Assembly: GCA_037440405.1 (NCBI GenBank)
Contig: JBBIUE010000020.1
Coordinates: forward strand, 1-64,000
Length of the DNA: 64,000 nt
DNA from: JANMGV01 sp037440405
Lineage (GTDB): Bacteria > Planctomycetota > Planctomycetia > Pirellulales > Pirellulaceae
Direction: 5' to 3'
Shown: positions 27,371 to 35,670 of the stretch, in pieces
Position numbering within the stretch: position 1 is the first letter of the stretch
How the letters are laid out: each line of letters begins with the position of its first letter
Translations under genes and position numbers: made by a program
The notes under the pieces: generated by a model
Databases searched by the model: none
What the model was told of the DNA's origin: nothing
What the model saw: the letters and a program-made list of their open reading frames with translations, nothing else

Positions 27371-27738
27371 TTGTCCCTTGTTTTGAAAGGTTTTTTAATT
27401 CGGACCGTTTCCGCAGTCCATCCTCCTTCGAAGGTAACTAGTGGCGAGGAAATGGATGAGCGTTGACGAACGGCACGGAATCGCTGGTGCATTGCGACGG
27501 GCTAAGGCAAGATTAGTCGGCTTGCTCCGATTCGATCCTTCAGGACTAGCATCATCCACCATTGGCTCAAAGTCGTCTTCGCGTAACCAACTCGACGGCG
27601 TGACGCCGCCATGAACCGATCTATTCGGGGATGAAAGCGGCCATCCGAAGTCGCTCATGTCGGATTTACGGCCAATGTAAATCGGCCTACAATAATAACC
27701 AAATTGCGTTGCATTCTTCGTAAACAAGAGGTCAATCC
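27371..27738. other. Intergenic region downstream of the kinase
   Basis: I find no supported gene in these 368 bp. A minus-strand frame of 110 codons at 27395-27727 has no recognisable domain and is not called. A GAGG ribosome site at 27727-27730 belongs to the next gene. Confidence 0.45.
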
Positions 27739-28287
27739 ATGTCTTCCGATGCTCCCAAAAATCGCCCCATCGTTTCCATGCCCTTTATCGTGTTCGCGCT
27801 CCTCTTGCTGATTGGCGGTTACTTTGGCGGTTACCAGCTCATGGTCAACTACTTTTTTGGACAAGAAGAAGCTCAAAAGAAAACGCAATTGAGTACCAAT
27901 ATGTCGGAAGAGGAAGTGAGGAAAATGGATCGTCCCCTTGGACTAGGTGGTGGTCCGATGCCGACTGGCGCTCCATCTGGCGGAAACCAAGGTGAGGGAC
28001 GTGAGCGACGGCGTCCATCTTCTGACGAAGCTCCAACCGAGAGTTCCTCGGAAGCGAGTAACGATGCGATGGAGAAGCAATCAGATGCCTCAGGCGACAC
28101 TCAAGAGTCGACCACCGGCAGCGAAGCCCCGAAGACGGAAGAGACTCCCAAGGCAGAGGACACGCCTGCCAGCGATGACGCTCCCTCCAGCACCGACGCG
28201 CCAAAAACGGACGAAGGGGGCGGCGACAGCCCGGCGGCGGAAGGTGGTTCCGAGGAACCGAAGTCATCAGACGGTGACGGTAACTAA
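27739..28287 (+). CDS. Small membrane-anchored acidic low-complexity protein
   Basis: This 182-residue protein has a single N-terminal membrane helix (MPFIVFALLLLIGGYFGG, about residues 14-34) with a short cytoplasmic start and then a glycine- and proline-rich part. The remaining 100 residues are almost only Ser, Thr, Glu, Asp, Ala and Pro, repeating APKTEE- and DAPSS-like words. It should be a disordered, negatively charged stalk outside the membrane. GAGG precedes the ATG. No family is recognised; the mtnD gene follows on the same strand by 72 bp. Confidence 0.75.
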   Translation: MSSDAPKNRPIVSMPFIVFALLLLIGGYFGGYQLMVNYFFGQEEAQKKTQLSTNMSEEEVRKMDRPLGLGGGPMPTGAPSGGNQGEGRERRRPSSDEAPTESSSEASNDAMEKQSDASGDTQESTTGSEAPKTEETPKAEDTPASDDAPSSTDAPKTDEGGGDSPAAEGGSEEPKSSDGDGN

Positions 28288-28359
28288 TCTTCCAGTTTGC
28301 GTTGCCTTCGTTTCTTTTCCAGTCATCTCAAAAGAGCCTCGAATCTAGGAGCTGCATCC

Positions 28360-28941
28360 ATGGCAGTTGTTCAAGTTCCCGATCGGCAGGTCGAAATAAC
28401 TGATTCCGATCGGATCCGAGAATTCCTTGCACCGTTCGGAATCTGGTTTGAGCACTGGCCGGTTGAAGGCCGACTGCAGCCTGATTGCACGGACGAGGAG
28501 ATTCTTCGCGAGTTTGCCCCGGAAGTGGAATCGCTCAAACATCGAGGTGGTTTCGTCACAGCGGACGTTATCAACGTGAAACCCGACACGCCTGGCTTGG
28601 ATGCGATGCTGGAAAAATTCAATAAGGAGCATACGCACAGCGAAGATGAAGTTCGGTTCACGGTATCCGGTCGCGGCGTCTTTCATATTCACGCCGACAA
28701 CGGAGAGGTCTTCGCAATTCAAGTCGAAAGCGGTGATTTGATCAACGTGCCCCGCGGCACGAAGCACTGGTTCAATCTTTGCGATGACCGACAAATCCGC
28801 TGCATCCGTTTGTTTGAAGACAAAGCTGGCTGGACACCGCATTATGTCGAGGGTGGAGTGCATGACGATTACCAACCGTTGTGTCTCGGGCCGCAATATC
28901 TGAGCGCCGGGCAAGCGATCAAATCGGTGATTCAACCTTGA
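28360..28941 (+). CDS. mtnD: Acireductone dioxygenase (methionine salvage)
   Basis: This 193-residue cupin uses Fe or Ni to cleave acireductone in the methionine salvage pathway. The metal-binding set HTHSEDE (His, His, Glu) and the later His in PRGTKHWF are present, as is the GRGVFHIH strand. The ATG at 28360 has AGGAG 9 nt upstream. Its stop overlaps the TTG start of mtnC by 4 nt, so the two enzymes are made together. Other salvage genes (mtnA, mtnB) are not in the window. Confidence 0.95.
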   Translation: MAVVQVPDRQVEITDSDRIREFLAPFGIWFEHWPVEGRLQPDCTDEEILREFAPEVESLKHRGGFVTADVINVKPDTPGLDAMLEKFNKEHTHSEDEVRFTVSGRGVFHIHADNGEVFAIQVESGDLINVPRGTKHWFNLCDDRQIRCIRLFEDKAGWTPHYVEGGVHDDYQPLCLGPQYLSAGQAIKSVIQP

Positions 28942-29672
28942 TTCGCTTAACGGCACGTGCTGTGCTACTGGATATTGAAGGAACAGTGTCCAGCATTTCG
29001 TTCGTGCGCGAGACGATGTTTCCCTACGTGCGGAATCGCCTCGCGGACTTTCTCGATCGTCACGCTGATGATCCGGAAGTTGTCGAGGCTTGTAGACTCG
29101 TGCTCGAGGAGGCTCGATCTCCAGTTTTCTTCAAAGAGGGTCTGGCTTCGACTTCCTCCTATCTCCCAGCGGTTGAAGCTGCCGTCCACCGACTGATGGA
29201 CGAAGACAAGAAAGTCACCGGTCTCAAGTCCTTGCAGGGGATGATCTGGAAGGAAGGCTTTGATACGGGAGAGCTGCGCGCTACACTCTTCTCCGATGTT
29301 CGCCAGAAATTACGCGAATGGAAAGCATCGGGACTTATCTTGGCGATCTACTCATCGGGAAGCATTGCAGCACAAAAGCTTTTCTTCGCCCATACCACCG
29401 AGGGGGACTTAACGAGTTTCTTCTCTGCCCACTTTGACACAACCATCGGCGGCAAGAAGGAATCAAACAGTTATGCCAGGATTGCAAACGCATTGAACAT
29501 CCCAACCAACGACATCGTATTCATCAGTGATATCGAAGGGGAATTGCTGGCAGCCAAGGATGCTGGATTGCAAACCATTTTAAGCCTACGTCCCGGAAAT
29601 GATCCCGTTTCGAATGCATGTTCGATTCAGTCGCTATCCACTTTCCATGATTTGGAGGTCCAGAAGGCCTGA
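28938..29672 (+). CDS. mtnC: Enolase-phosphatase E1 (methionine salvage)
   Basis: This 244-residue HAD-superfamily enzyme converts the diketo-phosphate intermediate to acireductone. Motif 1 is LLDIEGTVSSISFV with the two Asp/Glu positions, motif 2 is IYSSGS, and motif 3/4 are GGKKESNSY and FISDIEGELLAAKDAG. The TTG at 28938 forms a TTGA overlap with the mtnD stop and gives IRLTARAVLLDIEG at the start. An ATG at 28881 would overlap mtnD by 60 nt and is less likely. The product feeds directly to MtnD encoded before it. Confidence 0.93.
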   Translation: MIRLTARAVLLDIEGTVSSISFVRETMFPYVRNRLADFLDRHADDPEVVEACRLVLEEARSPVFFKEGLASTSSYLPAVEAAVHRLMDEDKKVTGLKSLQGMIWKEGFDTGELRATLFSDVRQKLREWKASGLILAIYSSGSIAAQKLFFAHTTEGDLTSFFSAHFDTTIGGKKESNSYARIANALNIPTNDIVFISDIEGELLAAKDAGLQTILSLRPGNDPVSNACSIQSLSTFHDLEVQKA

Positions 29673-30336
29673 CTGGCCCTAGTGCTTTGCCGCAGCCAAA
29701 TCTTCCGGTCAGCCGCTTGGCGCTAGCCATGGTTGAGATGGAAAAAGCCAGGGCTAACGCACGACGGCTACATTTTTCCAACCCTAATTTCTTGTGTTGA
29801 CAATGCAATCGAGCATATCCGTTATTGTTATGCGAGTTCGGACGTTCTGGACGGTTGTTGAGCATTGAGGAATTTGCGTCTTGCCGTCTCACTCTCGTTT
29901 TCAATGAGACAAGGGTTCACGCTCCAGTTGCAGTTCGCAGAAATGGAGCGGACAGAATGATATTTATCGACGAGGCCGCGCGTCGTCCTAGTTGCTCGAG
30001 CTCGGCGGTTCAACGAAGCATGGCTCTCCTCGCGAAAGGCTACCAAAGCACTCGCAACACGACCTGGCTGACGCATCGCGCTTGTGCTTGCGGAACTGCC
30101 AAAGGCCTATCCAAGCAATCGCTGGGTAACATGTTGACGCAAGTGACAAAAGTCAGTTTGCCTTTGCCAAAGGCTCGGAGTCGTTGACTTACGGAGGAGC
30201 AAGACCTGTGATCGACCATTGCCAGCGCTGCGAGCTACTCTTTCGCTCCTGATTATGTTAAGCGTGCGCCTTCGGCTAACGGTTATGCGGTCATTCCACG
30301 AAAGAAGTTGCTACTTTCGATCGAACGACATGATGT
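29673..30336. other. Intergenic region with a hairpin repeat
   Basis: This 664-bp region has short open frames with no domain content. It holds the inverted repeat at 29711-29769. A TTGACA word at 29797-29802 is the best -35-like match but has no good -10 at the right distance. The GH44 gene ends here on the opposite strand. Confidence 0.45.
29711..29769. repeat. Imperfect inverted repeat, planctomycete dispersed-repeat type
   Basis: The left arm AGCCG....GCGCTAGCC pairs with the right arm GGCTAACGC....CGGCT (one mismatch in the inner nine bases). The arms are separated by about 20 bases. From memory, similar GGCTAACGC-type inverted repeats are scattered between planctomycete genes; genome copy number would test this. 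It lies 40 bp after mtnC and could end that transcript. Confidence 0.65.
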
Positions 30337-33300
30337 CTAAATAACGTTGATGTTCTGAAGGACTGAATTGCTTGTCCCGCCATCTCCGTCGGTAATATTG
30401 AAGCTGACTGTGCGCGTGTGCTTCGATACTCCATTCACGGTTCGGAATACGATATTTCGGATGAGCTGGCGGCTGATCGCGAGCGTTGCGTTTTCATTCA
30501 GCGTAATGAAGAGACTCGTCGTTCCAATACCGCCGTTGTTGTTTCTCGATCCGATGATTGTCGTGCCGTTGTAAACCAAATTGTTCCCGTTAAAAGCAAA
30601 TGGACCAGCGACTTCCAGGCGATTGGCAGCGTCACTCCCTACCGTGAAGCGTACGAGAAGTCGGCCTGTCGCGAAATCGGAGCTGTCGGGATCGATCAAG
30701 CCAAGAGTCGTACCGATAAACTTTGAACCAACATTCAAATTGTAGGTATAATCGGTGCCGCCGGTAATCAACGGCGCGTCGTTGACAGCCTGGACTTCGA
30801 CGGTTTTGACAACTTCGTTACTCCATGCATTCTTATCGTCGGAAACACGGAAGGTAATGGTTCGAGTCAATTCGCTTGGTGCGTCGCCGAGCGTTCGAAA
30901 GGAAATGTTGCGAGCAAGCGCTTGAACGGCCGCAACGGTTGCATTTACGTTGAAGGAAACAATGAGTGCTCCCGCTCCACTTCCACCCGTAAAGCTGCCA
31001 ATTTCCGTTCCTCCAAAGAGGACTTTTGAATTCGGCGTCGTGCCAATCTGTCCCGCTCCCGTTCCTTGGTGGCGAATCTCGATGCGGTCGGTTGTTGAAG
31101 CATTCTGTGAGACTCGAACACGAAGTTCTCCTCCGCCGAAGTGGGAGCTGTCCGCATCCGTCACGACAGCACCGCCAGCCAAAATCTTTGGAGGTTGATT
31201 CTCAACGTAGGTCATCGTCCCTGAAAGATTGATCCAAGGTGGATCGTTGACGGCGACGACGTTGACGACCTTCGTCACTTCATCGCTGATTCCACCAGCT
31301 CCATCGTCAACACGCATCTTGATCGTTCGATTACCGGCAACGGGGTTGTCGCCCAAACTTTCAAAGATGATATTCCGGAGCAGAACTTGTACCCGACTGA
31401 TCGTCGCGCGGGCGTTGAATTGAATTTGCAGGGGGGTGCTTCCTGCTCCGCCAGAATGGAATCCTATCACAAGATTGTTGAATAATACCTGATTCCCGTT
31501 CGTGGTGAGGGTCGGAGTTTGGCGAATTCGCAATCGATCCGTGGCCCCGGCTCCCACCAACTCAATCGTTGCATTCCCGCCGTTAAAATTCGCGTTGTCT
31601 GCATCTGAAACCGTTACGCTGGGAGCAATGATTGTGGCTTGTGCGTTTTCCGTGTAGGTGATGTTTGATCCGAATTGCGCCAAGACTGGCTTCTGATTTG
31701 GTGCCTTGGGAATAACGAATAGTGAAACGGACTGACGCGGAACTTGCACGCTGAACGCGTTGCCGACAATGTTCAAATCAGATCGTCTTGTGATTTCGCT
31801 GATCGTGAGATTCGATTGGTTGTTTGCGGCCAGCTGCCAATGTTGTGCGATCCCTGATGCATTGAAATTGCTAAAGCTCAAATCGATCGAGGTCGTCGCA
31901 CTGATGTTATTGGGATCGACCAAGTTCTTGTTGACCACCATGATGGTGAGTGCCCCATCCGAAGCACGTCTGGATGCGAACGCGGAAACGTTGTCAGGAT
32001 TTTCGACCGTCGCTCTGGCATTGATATCTCCGAACTTCGAGCCACTGCTGTCATAGTTGCGGAACATTTTCATCGCATAGAAGGTTGGCGAGCCGGGGGG
32101 CGGAACGCGGAAGCGAGTGGCTAGGTCCAGGCCTTCTCGTCCGAAAATGCCTAGAACGTCGGCTTGTGCTGTTGCACCGTTCATGTGCTTTTCAGCACCC
32201 CATGCATATTCCGTCAGTCCCAACTGCGTGCCGGGATAGTATTGTTCAATCCATCCCTTCAGTCGGGGCAAGATGTTCAACTTGCCATAAACTTGTCCCT
32301 GCCAGCTTTCGTCCGTGTAGTTTGGATCCCACAGACTCCGAGTCGAGCGGTTTCGCAGAAGCTGCATCGTTGATGTAACTTCGCCAGCAGACAAATCGTT
32401 CTGCGAATCGTCGTATTCGCCACCCTGAGGATAGTAGTGAACCGTGAGATAATCGAGCAGTCGTTCACCGATGGTCTGCTGATAAGCTTGAAATTGCGAA
32501 AGCAACCAAGGCAGATGATCCATACCGCCATTGTTCGCGCGGTCCGGAAATTGATTCGGGTTGTAGTTGTTATTGATCTCCGACCATTGCTTGTCATAAC
32601 CACTGTAGAGGTATCCTAAATAGCCCCATTCCTCTGGACCTAGGATCTTTGCATTCGTATCACGAGCGCGAATAATCTGAGCTGCTTGCAGCATTCGACT
32701 GAATTCGTCCTGCATGGTGACGCCAGTCGGAAAGACGTCACGATGCGTTTCGTGCCAGAGTCCAAGCTCATTGTCCAGCGTGTAGAACGGTACGCCGCCA
32801 TTGGCAGATGTACCGAATTGTGCAATGAGGTGATCAACCATCCCAGCTTGCATCGCTGAAGTGAGCGGAGTGTTCGCATCGGTCGGGTCGTTGTTGGTGA
32901 TCTTCGTTCCATTGGTGCGAATGCCGTTTCCTGCATCAGGAAACCATGGATCGGTTGCTTGTTGCTGTCCGTATTTTGCAACGGAGAAGCTCGGCAGAAT
33001 GGAACGGTTGGGACCAAGCTTGGCGACATAATTGATGATCGGCACCGTCACCGAAGCCGCCGCTCCGGCACCAACACTCTTGTGGACGAAATCCACCATG
33101 GTCTTCCCAGGCGTGCCGCTTCCATGCGCAATCGACTCGAAGAAATAGTCCGCAGCGTGATTCGCGGCTTCGATCTGCCAGTTGTATCGAGTCAATAAAT
33201 TTCCGCCAATGCGGCTGAGCGATGCTCCAATCTCGGCGATTTGCGCTTGTGTGGGAGCGTTGAGGTCAAGCGAGTCGCTAGAACCGACACCATAAATCAA

Positions 33301-33444
33301 CGAACTTATCGCCCGATTGTCTGCAGCGGCATCCACCACCACAGTTGCAAGTAAGTGCCGGGGTTCAAGTGATTCGACATGAAGTCGCCGGAAATTGCCT
33401 CTCTTCGAATTGGAGTCGGCGGATGGAGTCGGAGAGCTTGACAT
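30337..33444 (-). CDS. Secreted GH44-family glycosidase with cadherin-like repeats
   Basis: This 1035-residue protein carries the planctomycete export motif LEPRHLLA at 26-33, followed by a GH44 catalytic domain (about 35-570). The acid/base Glu226 lies in TLDNELGLWHET and the nucleophile Glu412 in LTEYAWG; both match GH44 endoglucanase/xyloglucanase motifs. Three repeat units of about 140 residues follow, each with YTENAQ/YVENQPP-type starts and VSDAD...GG and VNDPP/VNDAP turns, like cadherin or filament-repeat domains. The protein would be exported and act on cellulose-like or xyloglucan polymers, with the repeats extending it from the cell surface. The gene starts at 33444 and lies 110 bp behind the 196-residue protein gene. 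Confidence 0.92.
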   Translation of the reverse strand: MSSSPTPSADSNSKRGNFRRLHVESLEPRHLLATVVVDAAADNRAISSLIYGVGSSDSLDLNAPTQAQIAEIGASLSRIGGNLLTRYNWQIEAANHAADYFFESIAHGSGTPGKTMVDFVHKSVGAGAAASVTVPIINYVAKLGPNRSILPSFSVAKYGQQQATDPWFPDAGNGIRTNGTKITNNDPTDANTPLTSAMQAGMVDHLIAQFGTSANGGVPFYTLDNELGLWHETHRDVFPTGVTMQDEFSRMLQAAQIIRARDTNAKILGPEEWGYLGYLYSGYDKQWSEINNNYNPNQFPDRANNGGMDHLPWLLSQFQAYQQTIGERLLDYLTVHYYPQGGEYDDSQNDLSAGEVTSTMQLLRNRSTRSLWDPNYTDESWQGQVYGKLNILPRLKGWIEQYYPGTQLGLTEYAWGAEKHMNGATAQADVLGIFGREGLDLATRFRVPPPGSPTFYAMKMFRNYDSSGSKFGDINARATVENPDNVSAFASRRASDGALTIMVVNKNLVDPNNISATTSIDLSFSNFNASGIAQHWQLAANNQSNLTISEITRRSDLNIVGNAFSVQVPRQSVSLFVIPKAPNQKPVLAQFGSNITYTENAQATIIAPSVTVSDADNANFNGGNATIELVGAGATDRLRIRQTPTLTTNGNQVLFNNLVIGFHSGGAGSTPLQIQFNARATISRVQVLLRNIIFESLGDNPVAGNRTIKMRVDDGAGGISDEVTKVVNVVAVNDPPWINLSGTMTYVENQPPKILAGGAVVTDADSSHFGGGELRVRVSQNASTTDRIEIRHQGTGAGQIGTTPNSKVLFGGTEIGSFTGGSGAGALIVSFNVNATVAAVQALARNISFRTLGDAPSELTRTITFRVSDDKNAWSNEVVKTVEVQAVNDAPLITGGTDYTYNLNVGSKFIGTTLGLIDPDSSDFATGRLLVRFTVGSDAANRLEVAGPFAFNGNNLVYNGTTIIGSRNNNGGIGTTSLFITLNENATLAISRQLIRNIVFRTVNGVSKHTRTVSFNITDGDGGTSNSVLQNINVI

Positions 33445-33554
33445 AACGCAATCCTCTTGGAGCGAATTTCGATTTCGTTGAGCATCACATTCTATAGGAT
33501 TCGATAGCTACCCGGACGCCAAGTCGCCAACAATTAACAAAGTACTGCGGCAAC

Positions 33555-34145
33555 CTACTTTTCCGGATCATTCGTAGTTGGTGATGTGCCCTGGGGTTCT
33601 GGCTCGTTAGGCTCGATTCTGCCGAACAGATGGCCTCCGACGCGATCGTGTGTCCATGTGCCGGAGTACTTTCCTTCATGGAATACGACTCGCGCCGAAA
33701 ACGTGCCCATCCCCGGAATACTGAAATCATCGAGAGTGATGACTGGCGTATTACCCGCCCAGAGGATCGTGATGGCAAGAGGGACAGTTACGTCATGCTC
33801 GCCGTATTTGATCCTGGACACAATGAGCCAAAGATCGGCTTCCTCAAGTTTTTTGATGTCCTTGATTTCGTAAACTTCCTCGTGCAAGTCCTTGAGCGGG
33901 CGACCATCGACGGTGAAATGACCGACGAGTTTCTTGGCCTTGAGCAACTTCGTCAGTCGCTCAAAATTTTCTTGATCCTGAACAGCAGCGGGGAGCTTCT
34001 CGGACGCTGTCATCGCCACTGGAGGCTTGTCAAAGGCATCGAGCAAAGAGTCCTGCCCCTGCACTTCCACAATAAAAAATGAAAGAAGGGCCGAAACGCA
34101 TGCAAAGCTCCCAATGTTTTGTCGGCTACAGATGATGTGCCCCAT
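33555..34145 (-). CDS. Secreted protein of unknown function
   Basis: This 196-residue protein has an N-terminal hydrophobic segment (about residues 13-30, FACVSALLSFFIV) consistent with export. The body has alternating charged and hydrophobic segments with a VGHFTVDGRPLKD strand and a C-terminal Gly-rich beta part (THDRVGGHLFGRI). I recognise no family. It starts 6 bp after the rhamnulokinase stop, so it is probably in the same transcript as tkt and rhaB. Confidence 0.65.
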   Translation of the reverse strand: MGHIICSRQNIGSFACVSALLSFFIVEVQGQDSLLDAFDKPPVAMTASEKLPAAVQDQENFERLTKLLKAKKLVGHFTVDGRPLKDLHEEVYEIKDIKKLEEADLWLIVSRIKYGEHDVTVPLAITILWAGNTPVITLDDFSIPGMGTFSARVVFHEGKYSGTWTHDRVGGHLFGRIEPNEPEPQGTSPTTNDPEK

Positions 34146-34151
34146 GGTCGA

Positions 34152-35648
34152 TTACCTCTTCATCAGACTCTGGAATCGTTCGAAAGCGTGGTCCCAGCAA
34201 TTCGTCACATTCGGTTCATAGATATTCAAGGCAGTTTCCGCTCTGAGCATTTGACGGGCCTGGGCGATGCTCGATATTCGCCCGAAGCCGACTTGTTGCA
34301 TCAAGATGTTGCCAATAGCCGTTGCTTCGACGGGTCCCGCAATGACTTGCCGCTGACAAGCATCCGCCGTCATCTGACAAAGCAAACGATTCTGCGAACC
34401 GCCTCCAACGATGTGTATCGTTTCGATTGAGTAGCCAAGCAACTCCTCCAACCAGCCCAAACAAACTCGATAGCGTAAGGCGAGTGACTCCAAAGCCGCC
34501 CGAGCGATGGCTCCCGGCTCCTCCAAAATCGATTGGCTCGTATCGCGAAAGTAATCTTGGATCGTTTCGACCATGTTCAGAGGTGCTACAAAACGTGCGT
34601 CGTCCGGATCAAACAAGCTGACCCAGGGTTTCGACCGATCCGCCATCGCAACTAACTCATTCCATTCGAACATGCGGCCTTTGCGAGCCCAAGCTTCGCG
34701 GCACTGCTGGAACGGCCAAAGTCCGGAGATGTTTTTCAACAACCTAACCGTGCCTAGTGCTCCTCCTTCGTTGGTGAAGTTAAGCCTGCGGCAATGTTCG
34801 GTCAGGATTGGCTTGTCCAGTTCGACTCCCATCAGCGACCAAGTTCCACTGCTGATGTAACACCAAGTAGGTCGCGATTCGCCAAAGCTTGATGCCGGAA
34901 CCGATAGTACCGCAGAGCCGGTGTCGTGAGTTGCGGGGGCAATGACCTGAAAGGAATGACCAGAAATTTCATTCGCTAAACTGCTTCGGAGGGTGCCCAG
35001 CTTTGTGCCCGGCTGAATGGGATCGTGAAACAATCGCTTTGGAATATCGAACGCCGACATGATTGCATCCGACCATTTCCCGTCCAAGGGCCGCAACAGT
35101 TGCGTCGTACTTGCGTTGGTGGCTTCATTGCTCCGTTCTCCAGACAACATCCAATGGAAGAAATCCGGGATCATCAAAAAATATTGAGCAACATCGAGCA
35201 GTGGTGAGTCTTCGAGCCGCATCGATAGCAACTGATAGGCGGTGTTAAACTCCATGAACTGGAGCCCACTTTCATCGAAGATGGCTTCACGAGACATCCG
35301 CTGAAACGCAGCATCGAAGATGCCGCTGGTTCTCGCATCGCGGTAACAGAAGGCCGGACCGACCAGATCTTCGTTTTTATCCAGCAAGACGTAATCGACT
35401 CCCCAAGTGTCGACACCGATGCTTTTGATGGTATTACCGTAACGAGCCGTAGCCTTCTTGAGACCCTCAAGGATCTGCTCCCACTGATGAAGCAGGTCCC
35501 AGTGCAATCGTTTTGCGACATGAACCGGACCGTTGGAAAAGCGGTGGACTTCTTCGAGCGCAAAGCTGGTACCCTTGGATTCCGCCGCGAAGATCCTTCC
35601 GCCGGAAGCTCCCAAGTCGACAGCCAAATAAACTTCGCTCGCGTTCAT
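34152..35648 (-). CDS. rhaB: Rhamnulokinase
   Basis: This 498-residue FGGY-family sugar kinase phosphorylates L-rhamnulose. It starts with the phosphate-binding loop LAVDLGASGGR, followed by GVDTWGVDY and YRDARTSG, and carries the FGGY segment as CYISSGTWSLMG and HIVGGGSQNRLLCQMTADA near the C terminus. It lies 22 bp after tkt and 6 bp before the next gene. No rhaA or rhaD is present in the window. The association with transketolase and a secreted glycosidase gene fits use of plant or algal polysaccharide sugars, an inference. Confidence 0.93.
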   Translation of the reverse strand: MNASEVYLAVDLGASGGRIFAAESKGTSFALEEVHRFSNGPVHVAKRLHWDLLHQWEQILEGLKKATARYGNTIKSIGVDTWGVDYVLLDKNEDLVGPAFCYRDARTSGIFDAAFQRMSREAIFDESGLQFMEFNTAYQLLSMRLEDSPLLDVAQYFLMIPDFFHWMLSGERSNEATNASTTQLLRPLDGKWSDAIMSAFDIPKRLFHDPIQPGTKLGTLRSSLANEISGHSFQVIAPATHDTGSAVLSVPASSFGESRPTWCYISSGTWSLMGVELDKPILTEHCRRLNFTNEGGALGTVRLLKNISGLWPFQQCREAWARKGRMFEWNELVAMADRSKPWVSLFDPDDARFVAPLNMVETIQDYFRDTSQSILEEPGAIARAALESLALRYRVCLGWLEELLGYSIETIHIVGGGSQNRLLCQMTADACQRQVIAGPVEATAIGNILMQQVGFGRISSIAQARQMLRAETALNIYEPNVTNCWDHAFERFQSLMKR

Positions 35649-35670
35649 TTCAATGGCGCGTCCTCAACCA

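Noticed and set aside
27395..27727. Minus-strand frame of 110 codons after the kinase gene
   Set aside because: No domain, no ribosome site, and random-looking composition; could be noise between genes.
29797..29828. Possible sigma-70 promoter with TTGACA
   Set aside because: The nearest -10-like words are too far (20 or more bases) and no gene on the plus strand follows.
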